From positions 63,996,890 through 64,060,889 of the forward strand of contig NC_092093.1 in the NCBI RefSeq assembly GCF_045679555.1: a stretch of DNA of 64,000 bases, in the 5' to 3' direction. This document shows positions 1-11,564 of the stretch, in pieces. The notes under the pieces were generated by a model. The model searched no databases. It was not told the origin of the DNA and was given only the letters and a program-made list of their open reading frames with translations. The stretch is from Salvelinus alpinus (taxonomy: Eukaryota; Chordata; Actinopteri; Salmoniformes; Salmonidae). Made by a program: the position numbers and the translations under genes. Position 1 is the first letter of the stretch, and every line of letters starts with the position of its first letter.

Positions 1-2866
1 CACGGAGTGACACTAGTGGCATTTGCCACAGAGGTTCTACTCTGTGTTGTGCATGCACTGGAGACAGTTGGCCCACTATGTGTAGCAGCATTGACACTAC
101 CATCTTTAGGTGTGGACTGTGGAGAGCCAACACTACTCACAGGTCTGCTCTGTGTGGAAGCCTCAATACTACTAACCGAGGATGTGTTCACTGTGGTGCT
201 GACAGGGCCAGGCTTTGGCTGTACTGTCCCAGCAGCAGAGGATGGGATTCCCTGAGCCACAGTGGCCTCTTGTTCCTGACGGTCCCCTGTTACAGCCACT
301 GGCTTGGCTGCAATGGTGACAGTACGACTAGTCTGTCCCTGTTTAGGCTCCTTCTTCCTAACCAACTTGGTCCTCTTGGTGGTGGCTCTCTTAGCTCTGG
401 GCATTGAAGCTGTGCCAGGCTGTCTCCGCGAGGCCTTCCCTGTACCCACCTCCAGACCTGTTCTGGGTGGAGTCACACTGGGGATCGAGATCTGACTGAC
501 AGGGGAACTGTGTGGAGCTTCTGAAACCGTGACAGAAGATGGCTGTTGTGGCACTATAGAGTAGGATGGTGGGGCAAGGGTCAGCTGGACGTTACTCTGG
601 GTGGAGATGCATGGCGGCATGCCCTGTGAGATGCTCTGGTTGAGACTGCTGAGGGCTCCCAGGGTGTGCAGAGCCACGTTGGTGGTGGGCTCCTCAACAG
701 TGGTGGGCTGGATCAGCTGGAGACTGCTCTGGCCACCCTGAGAACCATACTTATCCGAGGTCTTCATGGGCTGCAGGGAAAACACCTGGCCGTTCACAGT
801 GATGGTCTGAGGGGTCGGGGGAACCGGGGGGGCCTGGGTTTGAGGGACAGGACGGGGTAGAATGTGGACCAACTGTTTACCCCCAAATATCTGTTGCCCA
901 GTGGTGGAAGTTGGGCAGCTGGTTGCGACAATCTGATTGGGCATGACAGGTGCTGTAGTGGGCACCATGCCAACCTGAGGGTTCTGAGGAGGAGCAGGTG
1001 GAGGCTGATTGGAGGCCTGGATGATGACGATGTGCTGGCAAGGCGTCTGATTGGTTAAGTCCTCCCTGACAACCGACTGGGCTGAGCAGGGATTGGTCTG
1101 CTGTAGGATGACAACATTCGGGTTGTTAGTGTTCTGAGGAGCCGTTACCCTAGCAACCGTTGTCCCTGCAGGGTTTACTTGCAATACTTGCATGGTCTGG
1201 AGGAGGGGCATCACAGATGTCTGGGGGTGGGGCTGTGGCTGATTCATCAGGGCAGTCTGTGGATGGGGGAGGACTGTTGCCTGTTGTAGTACAGCAGGTT
1301 GAGGTTGTGACATCATAGCTGAGTGGGCTACCACAGCAGGCTGGGGCATTATGGCTGACTGAGGGAGGATGGCACACTGTGGCTTGGGGGCCATGACTGG
1401 CTGAGGCTGGTGCTGGGCAAGGATAGCTGGCCGTAGCTGGGGTGTCCTCTGTATGGGGGGCTGGGCTTGGATATGGGCAGTGATGGGTGCCTGGGGCTGT
1501 ATGGGTACCTGTGGCCTCATTTGAATATGAATGGGTTGAACTGATGGTTTAGTGCTTGTGGGGCATACGGACACCTGCTGCCCAGTGGCGCTAGTCTCCT
1601 GTGTGGAGAGAGACTGGCAGACAGGTTGCACTGTGTTCCCAGCCAGCTGTAGGGTAGTCCAGGTGGTCTGTGTGCTCCCTGCTGCACTGGCCCTGAGGAG
1701 GGTTGAGCTGCTGGGGATAGTCGTATAACTCAGAGTCCTGCTGGCAGTGTTCTGGGTGGTTATAACCTGGGGAAGGGCTGTAAGGCTGGGGACAGGCTGG
1801 AGAGGGAGTTGGGTGGCCAGACTGGCTGCGACGGTGAGACTAGGGGCTGGGGTGGCAGGCTGGGGCTGCTGTGGCAAGGCGGTGGTGACAGTCGGGAGAG
1901 GGCAGAGACCCTGGAGGGTGAAGTAGGACACAGAGGGCGGCAGTTTTGGGGCTGAAGGTGCCTCTGCTACACACTGTTCCACCAGCCTGATGCCAGGTAT
2001 AGACACTGTAGGGGCAAGGGTTGCCCCAGGGAGGAGCGGAGGGGCAGAGGAAGGGACGCTGACGTGCTTAAGAACCCTGTTCACCCTTACCCCTGCTGTA
2101 ATGTCACAAGATGACTGAACAATCACAGCCTCAGCATGTTGCTTCCCCTGATCGGAGGCTGGACTAGGTTCCTTTCCTGCTGGGCGTATCACATTCCCAT
2201 TGGAGTAGACAATCATTCTTTTGGGGAGCTGGTGAGTGGGCGTTACTTTGGCAACCTTTGCACAGCGCAACTTGCCCTTCCAGTGGACAGAGGGGTCGTC
2301 CAGGAAGTTGATGTCGTGGGCTTTTAGCAGCTCAATGTAATGGCCGCTCTCCTTCCGCAGCTCGTCCAGCTGATGCCGCAGCCGCCGGATCTCCTCAGCT
2401 GCAGAGATAGGAGACAACAAGGATTAGTGGTCATCAACACAGGACTCTCAAACATTCAGACACATACACACAAACACTGTCAAATGCAAGCAAACGCATA
2501 AGAAAACACACTCAAAGGAATGAAATACTTCTGCACCGTCAAAACATACCTGTAAATGTCACACAAACTCTCATCTCACCTTGTACTAGGTCTCCTCCTT
2601 TGAGAAGCATGGCGTCCTTTTGTTTCTGTAGCTCAATTATGTAACGGTAGGCCTGGTCCAGGATCATGTTCTTACTCTAAAGACAGACAGGGAGGATGTC
2701 AGTATGGGATTTACATGTATACAAACACAAGTCAAAACAGATGGCACTATAACAACAGGATCTTCACAGACAAGACCAACTAATAGCTTCAGACCAAAGG
2801 ATAAATACTACACCTTCAAAAGCAAACCAAGCCTGTAAGTTCTATGGTTTGGTCCAAAACACACTA

Positions 2867-2934
<68 letters not shown>

Positions 2935-3362
2935 CTATGGGTTAGGCCTACCTGCTTCAGTGCCTGGGAACAGGGTAGAAGGTCCCCAATACGGTTAATT
3001 CCAGCGTTGATCTTCTCTTTTCGCTGTCTCTCAACTAAAGGACAAAAACAAAACCTTAGCGAGTCATTCCCACAAAATACTGAAAAACTACAGAAAAACA
3101 CTAAAACAACATCTCACCTGCATTGTGAGATTCCTTGTTTTTTTTCTTCCTGCAAGAGAAAACGAAGAGGTTAGCTAATGTTGTGTGTCTGAAAACGATA
3201 CCCATATCAATGTAGAAGACTGCATGTGTTTCTGTGGTAAAGCGCTGACAATACATACGCCAAGGGATCCTTCCCATAGACGTAACACTGGTCAGAAGGA
3301 TCCCTGTTTTGTCCTTACCGTGGTTTATGGCCAGGAGTCTGGTTCTCTGTCATCTCTGGCAT
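1..3362 (-). CDS. USF3: USF3, bHLH transcription factor, 5' part of coding region
   Basis: Coding exons on the minus strand are 3362-3319, 3149-3118, 3034-2952, 2676-2580 and 2398 to beyond base 1. All junctions are GT-AG and the phases join without a break. The protein starts MPEMTENQTPGHKPR. A basic helix-loop-helix follows at about residues 16-80, with VERQRKEKINAGINRIGDLL as basic region and helix 1 and SKNMILDQAYRYIIELQ as helix 2. A leucine-rich coiled segment (AEEIRRLRHQLDELRKE) comes next. The long last exon encodes a Gln/Pro/Thr/Val-rich region with short islands shared with human USF3 (KIAA2018): TQTTWTTLQLAGNT, GGKQLVHILPRP and SLNQSISQ. About 885 residues lie in the window; the family is about 2,200 residues long, so the C-terminal part is outside. 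Known role: nuclear E-box-binding regulator of the USF/Myc-like class. The start ATG is chosen because it matches the human N-terminus and precedes a good donor at 3319. Confidence 0.93.
2869..2933. repeat. (GT)n microsatellite in a USF3 intron
   Basis: About 32 uninterrupted GT dinucleotides lie in the USF3 intron between the bHLH exon (2952-3034) and the helix 2 exon (2580-2676), only about 18 bases from the donor at 2951. On the transcribed strand it is a CA repeat just inside the intron. Confidence 0.98.
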
Positions 3363-4563
3363 CCTGGCCTAATCTACTGCCTGGTCACCACCCTCGCAGT
3401 CCAAACATTAAATCCCTTCCCTGGCCGACCTGCAACCCAAACAGTCATAAGAGACCAATGAGTGAGGAGGTATGACTAGACAATAGAAAAAACATTGATT
3501 ACAAATAAATAACGGATCATAACTGACAAGGCTGTTGAGCAACAACAAAACTTCCAAATTCAAGTAGCCTCATGTTGTGCTGCCTTTACTCATCACAACA
3601 ATATGGGACAAGATATGCAGACCATTGCCAAGTTTCATGTAAACAATGAGCTTAGTCCAACGCTGTGTGAATCGGTTTTCCCAGTTAACATAAGCTGAAA
3701 ATAATGAATTAATATTCTGACAATATGTTTAGAACTCAACATATTGGGGGCAATGGATAGCGTTCGATTGGAAAATAATTCAAATGTAGTTAACCCACTA
3801 ACATCCCCATTTTCAACCTATACTTTCCAAGTAACGTTAGCTACGTAGTAGCTAGGGGGCCGAGAACTACGTAGCTATCTCATTAGCACTGCTATCCTGG
3901 TGTTGGAGTAGTTTCACAGAAGATAAGCCCTATTTTGATAGTGAATTTAAGCGACAATGACGTAAAACACAGGTTCACACTCACAGTACATGGTATAACT
4001 ATATTGTGCTAGCTAAACAAACAGCCACCCAGACGTTAGCTCGCTAGCTAGATCACTATGTAGTAGCTTGGGTACATGTCAAGCTTGCTAGCTAGACTTG
4101 AACAAAAATGCAATCAGAAAACCCCCTGGAAAAGTTGGGAAAAATAATAAGCTAGCAAATTACCTGTAGTTTCCCCATTATGGGATTTCGTTCCTGACAA
4201 AACTTTGGTTCTCTCTGGCAATAAACTCCACTCACAATCTAACACAAATTCAAGTGGTAAGGAGAAGGGGGCGTAAGTAAACTAAGACGAACGATCGGGA
4301 ATCAAGAGATTCGAGCTATGATCCAATCAAAATGTGTACTGGGACGAAGTCATGGAATGTGATTTGAATGATTGACGGATCAAGCAGGATTGATCCATAC
4401 TGTACACAAATTGAACAGTCAGGTATGACATTGTATTTTTTTATACCATGTCGTTCGTATATATCTCACTTCCTACTATAGAGCAAATTGCGTCTCAGGG
4501 ATAAACATTCTATGCCGAGTCTCCTCTACTTCTCTGCCCGTGCATTGTGAACTATGACGGATA
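3363..4563 (-). promoter_or_regulatory. USF3: USF3 5' UTR, first intron and promoter region
   Basis: Minus strand. Bases 3429-3363 look like the untranslated part of the first coding exon, behind an acceptor CAG at 3432-3430. A donor-like site (CTACAG|GTAATT) ends at 4164, so 4164 to roughly 4250 is a candidate noncoding first exon. Between them is plain AT-rich intron with several GCTAGC-type runs. Upstream of about 4250 should be the promoter; no TATA box is evident. The exact transcription start cannot be read from the sequence. Confidence 0.45.
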
Positions 4564-6055
4564 TAAAGTCCCTTCGAAAAGTAGTCAGACCCCTTGATTT
4601 TTTCCACATTTTGTTACAGCCTTATTTTAAAACGGATTAAATTCCCCCCTCCAAAACCCCCCACCAAGCTACAGACAATACCCCACAATGACAAAGCGAA
4701 AACAGACTAAGAAATGTCTGCAAATTTATTAAAAATAAAACAGAAATATCACATTTACATAAGTATTCAGACCCTTCACTCAGGACTTTGTTGAAGCGCC
4801 TTCGGCAGCGATTACAGCATCGCGTCTTTTGGGGATAACAATACAAGTTTGGCACACCTGTATTTAGGGAGTTTCTCCCATACTTCTCTGCAGAGCCTCT
4901 CAAGCGTTGTCAGGTTGGATGGGGAGCATTGCTGCACAGCCATTTTCAGGTCTCTCCAGAGATATTAAATCGGGTTCAAGTCCGGGCCACTCAAGGACAT
5001 TCAGCAGCTTGTCCCGAAGCCACTCTTGCTCAGGGTCGTTTTCCTGTTGGAAGGTGAACCTGAACACTCTGGGGCAGGTTTTCATCAAGGAGCTCTGTAC
5101 TTCGCTTCGGTCATCTTTCCCTCGATCCTAACGAGTCTCCCTACCCTGCCGCTGAAAAACATCCCCACAGCTTGATGCTGCCATCACCATGCTTCATCGT
5201 AGGTATGGTGCCAGGTTTCCTCCAGACGTGACACTTGGCATTCAGGCCAAATAGTTCAATCTTGGTTTCATCAGACCAGAGAATCTTATTTCTCATGGTC
5301 TCAGAGTCCTTTAGCTGCCTTTTGTAAACTCCAAGCGGGCTGTCATGTGCCTTTTACTGAAGAGTGGCTTCCATCTGGCCACTCTACCATAAAAGCCTGA
5401 TTGGTGAAGCACTGCAGAGATGGTCATCCTTCTGGAAGGTTCTCCCATCTCCACAGAGATACTATGGAGCTCTGTCAGTGACCATTGGGTTCTTGGTCAC
5501 CTACCAAGGCCCTTCTCCCCCGATTGCTCAGGTTGGCCTGGCTGCCAGCTCTTGGAAGAATCTTGGTGGCTCCAAACTTATTCCATTTAAGAATGATGGA
5601 GGACATTGTGTTTTTGGGGACCTTCAATGCTGCAAAATGTTGTGCCTTGACACAATCCTGTCTCTGAGCTCTACAGAACATTCCTTTGACCTCATGGCTT
5701 GGTTTTTGTTGATAGGCACTGTCAACTGTGGGACCGTATATAGACAGGAGTGTGCCCTTCCAAATCATATCATATCAATTGAATTTACCACAGGTGGAGA
5801 AACATCTCAAGGATGATCAATGGAAACAGGATGCACCTGAGCTCAATTTCGAGTCTCATAGCATAGGGCCTGAATACCTAGGTAAATAAATGTTTTTTTT
5901 TTTTTTTTTTTTCCTAAAATCACAAGGAAAATCAAAAAAACTGTTTTCGCTTTGTCATTATGGGGTATTATGTGTAGATTGCTGATGATTTTTTATTTAA
6001 TCCATTTTAGATTAAGGCTGTAAAAGTCAAGGGATCTGAATACTTTAAGGTACTG
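4564..6055 (-). mobile_element. Old Tc1/mariner element, decayed transposase
   Basis: The ends are inverted copies that read roughly AGTACCTTCGAAAAGTAxTCAG and then CCTTGA..TTTTCCACATTTTG, as in salmonid Tc1 elements. The right end is followed by a TA at 6056-6057. The minus strand holds pieces of a Tc1 transposase in different frames: a helix-turn-helix part near 5620-5480 and a catalytic part near 5090-4900 (RFTFQQENDPEQ, LNVLEWPG), with stops and shifts between them. The second catalytic Asp reads Glu (QENDP where the family has QDNDP) and the final NPIE motif is lost. It is dead and, with its many substitutions, among the older insertions here. It lies between USF3 and NAA50. Confidence 0.85.
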
Positions 6056-6139
6056 TATGATTGTAAACTATAATGGATATACAGACACATTACCATTTAC
6101 AGTCTGATCTACATCATGAAATAGAAATAATGAACCCAC

Positions 6140-7639
6140 AATGCAAATAGCATTTATTTTATTTAGAGGTTAAAAAGTCTTACAATATAGAGCTCCAGAA
6201 AAGATCATTTTCAAAAGGAGAAAACAAAACATGCTTTTACTACAGTGGAGAGGGCAGTATTCTCCCAGCATGCAGTGGAGCAGGTTTCTCCTGGGCTTCA
6301 GGTTCTGTTGTAATGGGCCCTACAGACAGAGGAAACTACCAAACCAACACGCAACCTTCCCACAATGGTCATGAGTGAAGCACACAAAAAGGATACATGT
6401 GGAAAGATCTAGTTGGCTGGGTTCCTACTTCCTACTACAGGGGCCAATAAAGGTTAGCCTCAGTACCAGACAGTACTCCAGCTAACTATAAAGTGCCAAT
6501 CTAAACAGAAGCATCCACAACAATCTCACTCATGCACTTCACCCAGGCTGAGAGAACTCCATATTAGCCAGTCAATTGAACTGCTCTAGTCCTAGACCCG
6601 CCTCCTGTTCCTGAACTGCCAAGTACTCAAGCAACCCCTGCTTGACGTCTTGTTCATTGTCACATCTTTGTACTTCGACAAAAACACCAACATCGTAATA
6701 AACCTGTTATTTCCTGTGATCTCATACACCCTTGCCCATCTCACACTCTGATCTCTCTGAAGGTTTCCTGGACTCTCTCACAGCATCTGTGGCAAGCCCA
6801 GGAGAAGCCCTGAGCCAATCAGCATCAATATATATTTTTTTAAAAGAGCTGAAAAGAAAAAGATCTAAAAGGGGGGATTAAATAGATGGGTTGAGAAACA
6901 AAACCATTCAGAAACAAAGAGTGGAATCCACTCCCTCAAATCTCCCCACAACTTGAAACCGTTCATCCTTCCTCATGCCCGTTCTGTGGGGCGCTCCTTT
7001 CCCCCTTTGGACTGGCATCAGAGCTTTGACGTCAATAGGGGGCATTGCATCACAGCGCAAGGCTCACACTTTGCATATTGCTAGAAGAAGAAACAGTAAG
7101 TCTCATCCACCAGTAAAAACTCTTCCCATAAGTCCCTGGGCTCAGGTGACAAGGGGATGAGTTCAGTGTTCCAAACGTGTCACCATTACGACGAGAAGCA
7201 TCACTCCATGTTTGCCAGTTGGACTTCCTTTGTCAACGATAGTCTCTTACTGTAAAAGATTTTCCCTATTCCGTTCTATCGGTTTTTTTTAGTACAAACC
7301 GCATTTAAAACAACTCAAACAGTATGATTTGCAAACACAGAAACCCCCCACCATAGCTAAACTGTCTTAAGTCAGCAGCTTTTCTGAGCACTTTTGGATT
7401 CTGAATCCTTTATTTTGTTTTCAAATTTCTAAATGAAGAAAAATAGTAAAAATAAAATGCAAAATGTGTTTGTTTTGTTGCAAAATAAAAATGCAGCCAT
7501 GTTTTGTTTTTTAAACTTTGAATTTGTTTTTTCTCTTTTTAACGTCCTTTGAAGAAAGTGGTGAATGTGTCGACCCATGGGCATCTGTCACAGTTCTGTT
7601 TCTTGGGGAGGCGGGGCACGACCATGCTCTTTTCAGAGG
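6140..7639 (-). other. NAA50: NAA50 3' UTR
   Basis: About 1.5 kb on the minus strand between the NAA50 stop (7640) and polyadenylation signals near 6150-6165, where the plus strand reads TTTATTTTATTT and the minus strand therefore has overlapping AATAAA copies. No other gene or element is recognised. The short open frames in it show no family likeness. Confidence 0.55.
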
Positions 7640-10595
7640 CTACTCTGCCTTCTGCAGCTCTCCCCCAGGGGGCGCACAAGGGCTGCGCAGGCTCTTCTGA
7701 AGCACGTGGGCATCTGCCGGTTCTATCCTCTTGTAGTAGTTCTTTTTCGTCTCAATGATCTCAAAGCCAAACTTCTGGTAGAAGTCGATTGCAGACTCGT
7801 TGCTGATCTGCACATGACTGTCAGGAGGAAGGAAGGAAGCGTGTGAATTAGAGGTCAGGGATGAAGGGATGTGTGGGTGACATTTTCAACTGAACACTGC
7901 ATCTCAAAAGGTTGCCTCCTTGATATGCACTGATGTGAAAACATAGGACTGGTGAGAGCTAAGCAAGATGGTGTATGCCCATACCAGGCATTTTCTTTGT
8001 CCAGATCTTTCACATCGACACAAGGAGAGAAAGCCATAAAAAAATATTGAGATTATAAACTTACAGGTAAATGTTGTCAAAAGTGCCATCCTTCTCACAG
8101 ATGTTTAACACATGGTTCAGCATCTTCGTTCCTGGTTACAATAAAAGACAGAAGACTAGGAGTTTGACAATATGCAACACACAGGTTATCATGACCTGAT
8201 ACTGTGTAAACAGTGTAAGAGGATACAAGGAAATATGCCTATTGCTGGTGTATGAAACCAAGAAAAGATTGAGCCGTACCTATGCCTAATCTGCGGTAGG
8301 GCGCTAGGCAGCCCAGTGTCATGATGTACAGTCTCTTCTGGTTCTGAGAGTGGTCCACTCTGCAGCACACTGCCCCCACCGCAATGTCATTGAAGTACGC
8401 TGCAAACACAGGGATCAGAGGGCAGGCATATTACATCAGTGCCATGCTGCAGTTTTTCCTTATATTATACCATTAGTTCACTACCAAAACAAGTGCGTCA
8501 ATATCAGACAACATAAGACTATGTGGTTGGGCAAGCCTGTCTCGTCTTACCTAGCTTGGCGAGCTCTCCCACTTCGAGCACGTCCTTGTAGAATTTGTCA
8601 TTGTAGCTGACGGGGAAGATGACCTGGTTGAGGCGTTTCAACTGTTTAATGTTGTGGGGCGTAACATCCCCCAGCTCGATCCGGCTACTGGAACAAGAGC
8701 AGAGCGGTCAACCAGCTGGGGACACAGGTGGGAGTGGACTCCAAGCAACAAAGATAGATAATGTGGCGCTCCTATCCAGAGTGAATCCTACACAGGTGCG
8801 TAGTACATACCCATACACTGGCCTATATAGACAACTCATTAACTATGTTGATAAACTTAGAGATGTCTAACAGTTTGCTTGAGGACATGGTCCTGTCTGT
8901 GCTTTGACCACTTCTAGGGAGCAGACAGGGAAGCCAGTTTTCTGCCACTGTGAGCCATCTGGACCAGCCTAGATGCACTGACAGCTGCCACCTCTCATCC
9001 CAAAAGGCCAACACGCATACACCACAACGCCAGACACAAAATCTGCCCCCTAACGCAAAAACATAAATTCAATGGCGGGCTGGATGACATGTTAGTTGCA
9101 ACTAGAAGCAATCTATGTATGTATACACACTTTCCTGTGTGCATTGATCATTTAAGATTAGTCAAGATGCATATGCAAATGTCAATCTCTGCAATCGAGA
9201 GTTTGTTTTCGTGTCTTGACTGTTTGCCCCAAATTGACCTCCCCCGGGGAGCACACAGAGGTATTTATAGGGTGGCTCCTTATGTTAAAACCTCTAGGCC
9301 GACAACAGCTGCTGCTCACGTGTTCACCAGCAGTCAGAATAGAGTGGCAGCAGAGATCATGCAACATTGCAGATATTCAAACCTAAGACATCTGCTCCGC
9401 GAATTAAAAAACCCGAGACACCACGTCATGAGACCCCATTGGACTTTGCAGACAAGATGGTGTCATGTTATTAAAACTTGTTAAGTATATAAGTAAACAT
9501 CAAGCTGAAAAACTGTGGTTTGATTGTTTCAACATTGAATCTACACACAAGTCTTTTTTGATCCACTGATGCCTTTCCTGTTGACACTTTAAAATAGAGC
9601 TAAAAATGCCCGAAGTAGTTGGCTACATACAGTAGTAAACATTTGCTACATTGTGTCATTCCACCATAAAGATCCTATTAAATTCCTAATTCTAACCATT
9701 CCACTTATGGATGCAGAATGAGAAGAGATGCAGAATGTACCTAGTGTTTCCAAAGCAGCAATGAGGGAACTGATATTTTGTAAGCTTGGCAGATAATTGC
9801 ATAAGATGAACAAAGCACCTAGTTTTATGGTTGATGCTTACGCCCCAAACAGTACAGTTGAATCATTGGGTTATTGAATCATTTAGCTAGGTTGCCTAAT
9901 AAGCTAGCTAGTTAGCCAAGTTAGCTAGCGAATCAACGTTGCCCTGCTTCACAGAAACCAGTGATACTAGTTAAACATACTTCAAATAAACTGCTGACAA
10001 ACGTGAACATTATGCTAACGTTAGGTAGTGTGATCACAAATAGAAGGAGCATTGGTGGGGTGACAGTTATGTGTTCCATATTGAAGTTAGCTAGTTAGCG
10101 TTAGCTACCTAGCCGCGTGGTTCACTCGTTAAGTAAAGTAGCTAGCTAGTTAGTTGAACAAGGTTGGAGTTGAGAGTGGCGTAAAGTAGCCTAGTACTAA
10201 TTATCTATAGCTAGCGTCAAAGTAGGACATCGAATTTCAGGTTAGCTAATTAGCTACACGTCACAAACTAACAGGCAGGTTACGAACTTGTCCGACTTTT
10301 GTTCAAGCATGGTTAATTTGATGGGTAATGCAGGCACTACTAGCCACACTTAGCAGGTTGCCGAAACTATTTGCTAACTAGCTAGCTACCCAATGACAAA
10401 CGGTGGTTAGCGAAACGAAAATCACTGTAGTGCCATCATTGGCAGATTATTTTACCCCTAACCGCGCAAAGGGCTTAGCTAGCAGCAGCATTGCAACCAC
10501 CTCCCCGCCTGTAGAAAAAAAAGAGACAAGAAAAAAAACTTTACTCGTGATAAGAACATAGACATGTCTCTAAATGGCTTTACTCACCCTTTCAT
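7640..10595 (-). CDS. NAA50: NAA50, N-alpha-acetyltransferase 50
   Basis: Five coding exons on the minus strand: 10595-10588 (only ATGAAAGG), 8687-8551, 8399-8280, 8131-8065 and 7817-7640. The total is 510 nt, giving 169 aa plus stop, the same length as human NAA50. The protein is a single GNAT domain. SRIELGDVTPHNIKQLKRLN starts it, the acetyl-CoA-binding R-x-x-G-x-G motif is RRLGIG, and ISNESAIDFYQKFGFEI and NYYKRIEPADAHVLQK complete the fold. Known role: acetylates N-terminal Met-Leu/Met-Lys type ends, associates with NatA on ribosomes and is needed for sister chromatid cohesion. The last 17 residues (SLRSPCAPPGGELQKAE) differ from the human tail, which is not part of the catalytic core. 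The tiny first exon is supported by phase (GG|T AGC = Gly-Ser) and by its perfect match to the family start MKGSRIEL. Confidence 0.95.
8688..10587 (-). other. NAA50 intron 1, no gene recognised
   Basis: A 1.9 kb intron between the 8-nt coding part of exon 1 and exon 2. It is rich in GCTAGCTA-type short palindromic runs (for example 9890-10400), which recur near the promoters in this window. The open frame at 9089-9484 has no family likeness and no conserved motif, so it is not called. Confidence 0.5.
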
Positions 10596-11564
10596 TGTAA
10601 ACGACTGTTATTCCTTAAATTCGATGTGACTAAAGTTCTGAGTAGTTTACGGTTCGGTTGGGGGAATTTTGACAGAGTTAGGGTTGCCTCCCGTTGTACC
10701 CTCCACATGTGTTGCTAGCTGTTAGCTTAGCTACCGCACTCCTCCACGGCAGACTGTCAACTCTGACCCCGCATGCGCATAACGTTAATGTAGCTACATT
10801 ATTATTATTAATCCAGTTATTTTTATTAGTCAGGTTGATGAAATGACACAAATATTACTGTTTTTATTATAAACCAAGTTTTGTGTTTGAAATATTGAAA
10901 CATTTCGGGTTGTTTGTTCTTGAAGTATGGACTGACCTTTGACATCTTTGTTAGATTTTTAAATGTCATTTTTGCATATGTTTTTCATTATTCCATTTCT
11001 GATAATTTGTGGGGCAACTTGATATTTCATTTAAATTCATAGTATTGTTTTAAACTATTGTCATGCAAATCTCCAGTGTCCCACAGTGCAATCCATCTTT
11101 TTTACACGCAACAGCAAAATGATGGGTCTACCGCCATTTTGGCTCAAATGCAAAGATATGTTCTCAAAAAAGACCACATAATTCTACTGTTTGTTTTTCT
11201 GCCCTCCGTCTATTGTGGAGCCTTCCATCTTTTCTTGATCCTAGCCTCATTTCTAATTGCTGAATAAAATGCTATGATGCTGCTCATCAGCTGTTCTGTT
11301 CTATTGTTGGTGTTTATTTAAATGTCAAACTATATACGAATATCGAGAGAAAGTATTGTCTTTCCCTCTTTAGTCTTTGACAACGCAGTGGGATTGAGCC
11401 ACAGTGGAATGAATCATTTGCAGTGGTTGTGAGTCTCGCCACAGAGTTTCTGCGCTTTGCAAAGCGCTGTGAATGAAGTCAGCTGATCATTTGCTATCGC
11501 ATGATCGACACTCATATCTTCTCTGGGCAGAGGATCAAGACGGTGGACCGTTTCATTTCTGAAG
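10596..11564. promoter_or_regulatory. Head-to-head promoter between NAA50 and ATP6V1A
   Basis: NAA50 (minus) begins coding at 10595. The likely first noncoding exon of ATP6V1A (plus) ends at a donor at 11564 (CTGAAG|GTAGCT), so under 1 kb serves both genes, as in human. Visible sites are an NRF1-like core GCATGCGCAT at 10771-10780, a perfect 16-bp palindrome GCGCTTTGCAAAGCGC at 11452-11467 and an E-box-like TCAGCTGATC near 11479. No TATA box is placed convincingly. Transcription starts are inferred, not seen. Confidence 0.5.

Noticed and set aside
9089-9484. 131-residue open frame in NAA50 intron 1
   Set aside because: No family likeness, no splice context; AT/GC composition like the rest of the intron.
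11476-11487. CLEAR/TFEB site for ATP6V1A
   Set aside because: The sequence GTCAGCTGATC differs from GTCACGTGAC in the E-box core, so it is only E-box-like.
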